64,000 nt of DNA. Origin: Bradyrhizobium japonicum USDA 6. Lineage in GTDB: Bacteria; Pseudomonadota; Alphaproteobacteria; Rhizobiales; Xanthobacteraceae. The position numbers and the translations under genes were made by a program. Below are positions 60,281-64,000 of the stretch, one piece after another (the first letter of the stretch is position 1; each line of letters opens with the position of its first letter). The DNA lies in contig NC_017249.1 of the NCBI RefSeq assembly GCF_000284375.1, forward strand, positions 2,210,001 through 2,274,000. The letters are read 5' to 3'. Below the pieces are notes generated by a model that saw only the letters and a list, made by a program, of their open reading frames with translations, did no database searches and was not told the origin of the DNA.

Positions 60281-61134
60281 AGCCGGTGCCGGCACTCGCG
60301 GAGGGTTTCCCTGATTTGTCGGGGATGCGGATCGCGCGCGAGCCGCATTGGTTTCGCTGGCTCAGCGCGGCCCTGATCGTCCTCGTGCTGGCGGCGATCG
60401 TGCGCGCCTTCGCTGGCGGTCAGATCGAATGGTCCTATGTCAGCCGCTTCCTGACCGCAAAAGTCATCCTCGAGGGCATCGTCAACACGATGGTGATGGC
60501 AGTGCTGGCCATGGCGCTCGGCATTGTCCTCGGCGTCGTCGTCGCGGTCATGCGGCTGTCGCCGAATCCGGTGCTGAAGACGGTCGCGGCCGGCTATACT
60601 TGGCTGTTCCGCGGTACGCCGCTGATCCTGCAGCTGCTGTTGTGGTTCAACCTCGCGCTGGTGTTTCCGACCATCGGCATTCCCGGCCTGTGGTCTGCGC
60701 GCGCGGTCGACGTCATGACGCCGTTCCTCGCCGCGCTTCTCGGGCTCGGCATCAACCAGGGCGCCTATACGTCCGAGGTGATGCGCGCCGGCATGCTGTC
60801 GGTCGACATCGGGCAATACGAGGCGGCGCAGGCGATCGGCATGGGGCGGCTGCGCGCGCTGCGCCGGATCATCCTGCCGCAGGCGATGCGGGTGGTGATC
60901 CCGCCGCTCGGCAACGAGTTCATCGGCATGGTGAAGGCGACCTCGCTCGCGAGCGTCATCCAGTATCCGGAACTGCTGCACAACGCCGAAAACATCTACT
61001 ACGCCAATTCGCGCGTGATCGAGCTGCTAATCGTTGCCGGGCTCTGGTACCTGCTCGTGGTCTCGATCCTGACGCCGCTCCAGATGCTGCTCGAACGCCG
61101 TTTTGCCCGCGGCACATTGCGGCTCGCGCGATGA
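60277..61134 (+). CDS. Amino-acid ABC transporter permease
   Basis: From ATG 60277 the protein has 285 residues. It contains multiple membrane helices and the permease EAA-type loop [26 protein letters not shown], and [10 protein letters not shown]. Its start overlaps the binding-protein stop, and its stop overlaps the ATPase start, both as ATGA. It is the only permease of the cluster and probably forms a homodimer. Confidence 0.92.
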   Translation: MKPVPALAEGFPDLSGMRIAREPHWFRWLSAALIVLVLAAIVRAFAGGQIEWSYVSRFLTAKVILEGIVNTMVMAVLAMALGIVLGVVVAVMRLSPNPVLKTVAAGYTWLFRGTPLILQLLLWFNLALVFPTIGIPGLWSARAVDVMTPFLAALLGLGINQGAYTSEVMRAGMLSVDIGQYEAAQAIGMGRLRALRRIILPQAMRVVIPPLGNEFIGMVKATSLASVIQYPELLHNAENIYYANSRVIELLIVAGLWYLLVVSILTPLQMLLERRFARGTLRLAR

Positions 61135-61895
61135 CAAAGCCCCTCGTTGCGATCCGCTCCGTCAGCAAGAGCTTTGGAGAGTTCCAGGCTCTCAGAAGCG
61201 TCTCGCTCGACGTCTGGCCCGGCGAGGTGATGTGCCTGATCGGCGCCTCCGGCTCCGGCAAGACCACGCTGCTCCGCTGCATCAATCAGCTCGCCGCGAT
61301 CGATGCCGGCGGCATCTGGCTCGACGGCGAGCTGCTGGGCGTGCGCGAGCAAAGCGGCAAGCTCTATCGTCTCAGCGAGCGGGAGATCGGGCGGCAGCGG
61401 CTGAAGACCGGCATGGTGTTCCAGCGCTTCAACCTGTTTCCGCACAAGACCGCGCTGGAGAATATCACCGAAGGTCCACTTCAGGTGCAGGGGCGCAAAT
61501 CCGACGAGGTGCGCGCGGAGGCGCTCGAACTGCTCCGGCGCGTCGGATTGTCCGCCAAGGCGGATTGGTATCCCGCGCAGCTCTCCGGCGGCCAGCAGCA
61601 GCGCGTGGCGATTGCGCGCGCGCTCGCCATGAAGCCGATGCTGATGTTGTTCGACGAGCCGACCAGCGCGCTCGATCCGGAACTCGTCGGCGAGGTGCTC
61701 GCGGTCATGAAGGAGCTGGCGACGAGCGGCATGACCATGATGGTGGTGACGCACGAGCTCGGCTTCGCGCGCGAGGTCGCCGACCGCGTCGTCTACATGG
61801 ATCAGGGCGCGATCGTCGAGCAGGGGCGCGCCTCGGACGTATTGGGTGCGCCGCGCGAGGAGCGCACCAAGGCATTTCTTTCGGCAGTGATCTGA
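61131..61895 (+). CDS. Amino-acid ABC transporter ATP-binding protein
   Basis: The 254-residue ATPase has Walker [11 protein letters not shown]-loop [10 protein letters not shown], signature LSGGQQQ and Walker [13 protein letters not shown], followed by the H-loop VTHELGFA. This is the polar amino-acid (HisP/GlnQ) type. It couples to the adjacent permease by an ATGA overlap. Confidence 0.95.
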   Translation: MTKPLVAIRSVSKSFGEFQALRSVSLDVWPGEVMCLIGASGSGKTTLLRCINQLAAIDAGGIWLDGELLGVREQSGKLYRLSEREIGRQRLKTGMVFQRFNLFPHKTALENITEGPLQVQGRKSDEVRAEALELLRRVGLSAKADWYPAQLSGGQQQRVAIARALAMKPMLMLFDEPTSALDPELVGEVLAVMKELATSGMTMMVVTHELGFAREVADRVVYMDQGAIVEQGRASDVLGAPREERTKAFLSAVI

Positions 61896-61910
61896 AATGG
61901 GGGCGTGTTG

Positions 61911-62726
61911 ATGAAGAGACTTTGGGTTGCGGCGGCGCTGTTCGGCGCTATGACCGTTTCGGCATTGGCGATCGAACTGCCGGCGGAGATCGCCAAGCGC
62001 GGCAGCCTCAAGGTGGCGCTGGTGCCGAACTATCCGCCGATGGAATTCCGCGATCCCGCCACCAACGCGCTGTCCGGCTTCGACGTCGATCTCGGCGAAG
62101 CCATCGGCCGCAAGCTCGGCGTCAAGATCGAATGGCAGGAGACGAGCTTTGCCGAGTTCATGCCGTCGATCTCGACCGGGCGAGTGGACGCCATCCTGTC
62201 CGGCTTCACGGACTACGCGAGCCGTCACGACATCGCGTCCTTCGTCGATTATCTCAGGAGCGGCCCGCAGTTCTTCGTGCAGCAGTCGCGCAAGGCCGAG
62301 TTCAAGGACGCGGCATCGCTCTGCGGCAAGAAGGTCGGCGCGAGCCGCCGCACCATGTTCCCGGCGCAGATCGCGGCGTGGAGCGAGAAGAATTGCGCCG
62401 GCAATCCGATCCAGTTCGTCGGCACCGACGGCTCGGCCGACGCGCGCACCCAGCTCAGGCAGGGCCGCATCGATGCCGCCGCCCAGGGCAACGAGACGCT
62501 GCCCTACATCATGGACCTCGAGCCCGGCGCCTATGCGCCTGTCGGCGAGCCCATCGCGCAGCAATTCACCGGCATTGCCCTGCCGGTCAAGGAAAAGGCA
62601 TTGCAGCAGGCCATTCTCGAAGCGGTCGATGCACTGATCGCCGACGGCACCTACAAGACCCTGCTTGCCAAGTGGAAACTGAACGACAACGGATTAGAGA
62701 AGGCGACCATCAATGCTGGACAGTAA
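61911..62726 (+). CDS. Amino-acid ABC transporter substrate-binding protein, copy 2
   Basis: From ATG 61911, after GGGGG, the protein has 271 residues. It has a signal peptide (MKRLWVAAALFGAMTVSALA) and the family 3 fold (GSLKVALVPNYPPMEFRDP). It resembles the first binding protein closely, including DPATNxL and the CGKK motif. It overlaps the next gene by 14 bases. A second binding protein may widen the ligand range. Confidence 0.92.
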   Translation: MKRLWVAAALFGAMTVSALAIELPAEIAKRGSLKVALVPNYPPMEFRDPATNALSGFDVDLGEAIGRKLGVKIEWQETSFAEFMPSISTGRVDAILSGFTDYASRHDIASFVDYLRSGPQFFVQQSRKAEFKDAASLCGKKVGASRRTMFPAQIAAWSEKNCAGNPIQFVGTDGSADARTQLRQGRIDAAAQGNETLPYIMDLEPGAYAPVGEPIAQQFTGIALPVKEKALQQAILEAVDALIADGTYKTLLAKWKLNDNGLEKATINAGQ

Positions 62727-63597
62727 GGCACTCAAGAGCATCCCGCTCGTTCCGGCCAACACCGCCGATCCCGCGCCGGAATATCCCTGGCCGAAACCCT
62801 ACACTTCGGCGATGTTCCTGTCGTTCGACGTGGACGCAGAGAGCGCCTGGACCAGCAAGGACGCGGTGCACGCGCAGCGGCTCATCACCATGAGCTATGG
62901 CGGCTATGAGGCGCGCGTCGGCACGCCGAAACTCTTAGAGCTGCTCGACCAGCTCGATCTCAAGGCAACCTTCTTCGTCACGGGATGGTCGGTCGACGCG
63001 CATCCGGCAATGGCGGAATCCATTCTCAAGGCCGGCCACGAGATCGGCCATCACGGTTATCACCATCTGTTGCCAGATCCCGGCGATCCCTGGATCGAGG
63101 AAGAGCTGGAGCGCGGCTTCGAGGCGCTGAAGCGCCGGCTCGGCGTCAGGCCGACCGGCTATCGCGCGCCCTATGGCGAGTTCACCGAGGAGCTGCGCGC
63201 AGCACTCGTACGTCACGGCATCGTCTACACGTCCTCGTTCCGCGACGACGTGCGGCCTTACCGCCATCGTCTCGCCGGCGGCAAGCCCGGCACGATCGAG
63301 CTGCCGGTCACCGCGAGCTATGACGACTGGATGCACGGCCTCTCCGCCCGCTTCAGTCCGCGCTCGATCTTCCCCAAGGAGCATGTGCTCTCGATCTGGA
63401 AGGACGAGCTCGACGAAACCAGGGATTGGGGCGCGATGGTGACGACCGTGCTGCATCCCCAATGCAGCGGCCGTCCGATGCGGCTGCGCCTGCTGCGCGA
63501 GTTCCTAACCTACGCAAAGTCGTGCCCTGACGTCTGGATCACGACCGGCGAGAAGATCGCGGACAACTTCCTGCGCCACGAAGCCGGTAACCGCTGA
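62713..63597 (+). CDS. Polysaccharide-deacetylase (NodB) family protein, PuuE-like
   Basis: The 294-residue protein has the NodB metal motif FDVDAES and GHEIGHHGYHH, then the RAPYGEF loop. The lack of a signal peptide and the setting beside amidohydrolase-type genes fit the PuuE/allantoinase-like branch more than chitin deacetylase. It likely hydrolyses a C-N bond of a cyclic ureide or amide. It overlaps the binding-protein gene. Confidence 0.85.
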   Translation: MLDSKALKSIPLVPANTADPAPEYPWPKPYTSAMFLSFDVDAESAWTSKDAVHAQRLITMSYGGYEARVGTPKLLELLDQLDLKATFFVTGWSVDAHPAMAESILKAGHEIGHHGYHHLLPDPGDPWIEEELERGFEALKRRLGVRPTGYRAPYGEFTEELRAALVRHGIVYTSSFRDDVRPYRHRLAGGKPGTIELPVTASYDDWMHGLSARFSPRSIFPKEHVLSIWKDELDETRDWGAMVTTVLHPQCSGRPMRLRLLREFLTYAKSCPDVWITTGEKIADNFLRHEAGNR

Positions 63598-63605
63598 GCA
63601 GTGCC

Positions 63606-64000
63606 ATGACCCGTCGTCGCATCCTCGTCATCAACCCCAACTCCTCGGCGTCGGTGACGGCGGCGATCGACGACGCGGTCGCGCCGCTGCGCATCGCCGG
63701 CGGGCCTGACATCGAGGTGGTCGGCCTCGCCGAGGGACCGCCGGGCATCAGCTCGCAGCGCGATGCCGACAGCGTGGTCATGCCGCTGGTCAATCGCGTC
63801 ACGCGCGATGATGCGGATGCCTTCGTGCTCGCCTGCTTCAGCGATCCCGGCTTGCATGCGGTGCGCGAGGCGGCAGGCCGCCGTCCGGTGCTGGGCATCG
63901 CCGAATGCGGCATCTTTCGCGCGCTGATGCTGGGCGAACGCTTCGGCGTCATCGCGCTGTCGCCATCGAGCATCCGCCGCCAGCAGCGCATGGCACGGGT
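63606..64000 (+). CDS. Asp/Glu/hydantoin racemase family protein, N-terminal part (cut by window end)
   Basis: The frame starts at ATG 63606, eight bases after the deacetylase stop, and runs off the window after 131 residues. It begins RRRILVINPNSS, the hydantoin-racemase mark, and the first catalytic cysteine is C77 (FVLACFSDPG). With N-carbamoyl-D-amino-acid hydrolase nearby, hydantoin or N-carbamoyl racemisation is likely. The second Cys lies outside the window. Confidence 0.87.
   Translation, partial: MTRRRILVINPNSSASVTAAIDDAVAPLRIAGGPDIEVVGLAEGPPGISSQRDADSVVMPLVNRVTRDDADAFVLACFSDPGLHAVREAAGRRPVLGIAECGIFRALMLGERFGVIALSPSSIRRQQRMAR

Overview
The window is high-GC, densely coded alphaproteobacterial DNA. 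The gene families, the palindromic intergenic repeats and the ruvC-ruvA-ruvB-phosphoesterase-ybgC order all suggest Bradyrhizobium or a close relative. This assignment is inferred from protein and repeat character; no database search was run.

Layout. 1-12.9 kb is a catabolic region. It holds two short-chain dehydrogenases, a MarR regulator with a long operator palindrome, and an IS481-family element inside an intergenic palindromic repeat. A four-gene minus-strand cluster follows (acyl-CoA dehydrogenase, CaiB-type CoA transferase, FAS1-like/MaoC hydratase, benzoylformate-decarboxylase-like ThDP enzyme) with a divergent LysR gene, then two tandem paralogous cytochromes P450. 13-15.4 kb has a DUF898 membrane protein and an M48 membrane protease. 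15.4-18.7 kb is a minus-strand set matching the URC uracil-catabolism genes: a GTP-cyclohydrolase-II homologue (URC1), DUF1688 (URC4) and a divergent uracil phosphoribosyltransferase. Divergent to it, 19.1-22.0 kb is a D-amino-acid-type operon (threonine-synthase-like PLP enzyme, YheO/DauR-like regulator, D-serine-dehydratase-like enzyme). 22-30 kb carries a DUF2927 protein, an L,D-transpeptidase, an acetolactate-synthase-like enzyme, an animal-type haem peroxidase, small exported proteins and a GreA-like factor.

30.1-42.7 kb looks accessory. Three degenerate copies of one tRNA 3' end (30083, 37921, 38180) and an initiator-tRNA-Met-like 3' half (40241) divide it. It contains exported and membrane proteins, a tyrosine integrase with an excisionase-like gene, a decayed second integrase and small ORFs. 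Next to its right edge the native ybgC is cut after about 28 codons, while an intact but divergent ybgC lies nearby on the opposite strand. This is the most unusual structure in the window.

42.9-47.1 kb is housekeeping: a Tat-type phosphoesterase, ruvB, ruvA, ruvC and a YebC regulator. 47.3-50.6 kb encodes two soluble chemoreceptors that share an unusual C-terminal domain, one with a PilZ domain inserted. 51.3-55.3 kb is a periplasmic molybdenum hydroxylase (2Fe-2S subunit, Tat-exported molybdopterin subunit, three-haem cytochrome c), followed by an IS5-family element in another repeat. 56.6-64 kb is an N-carbamoyl/hydantoin-type amino-acid cluster: class I amidotransferase, LysR regulator, N-carbamoyl-D-amino-acid hydrolase, a polar amino-acid ABC transporter with two binding proteins, a NodB-type deacetylase, and the start of a hydantoin-racemase-like gene cut by the window end.

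No rRNA, CRISPR array or intact tRNA gene was seen.
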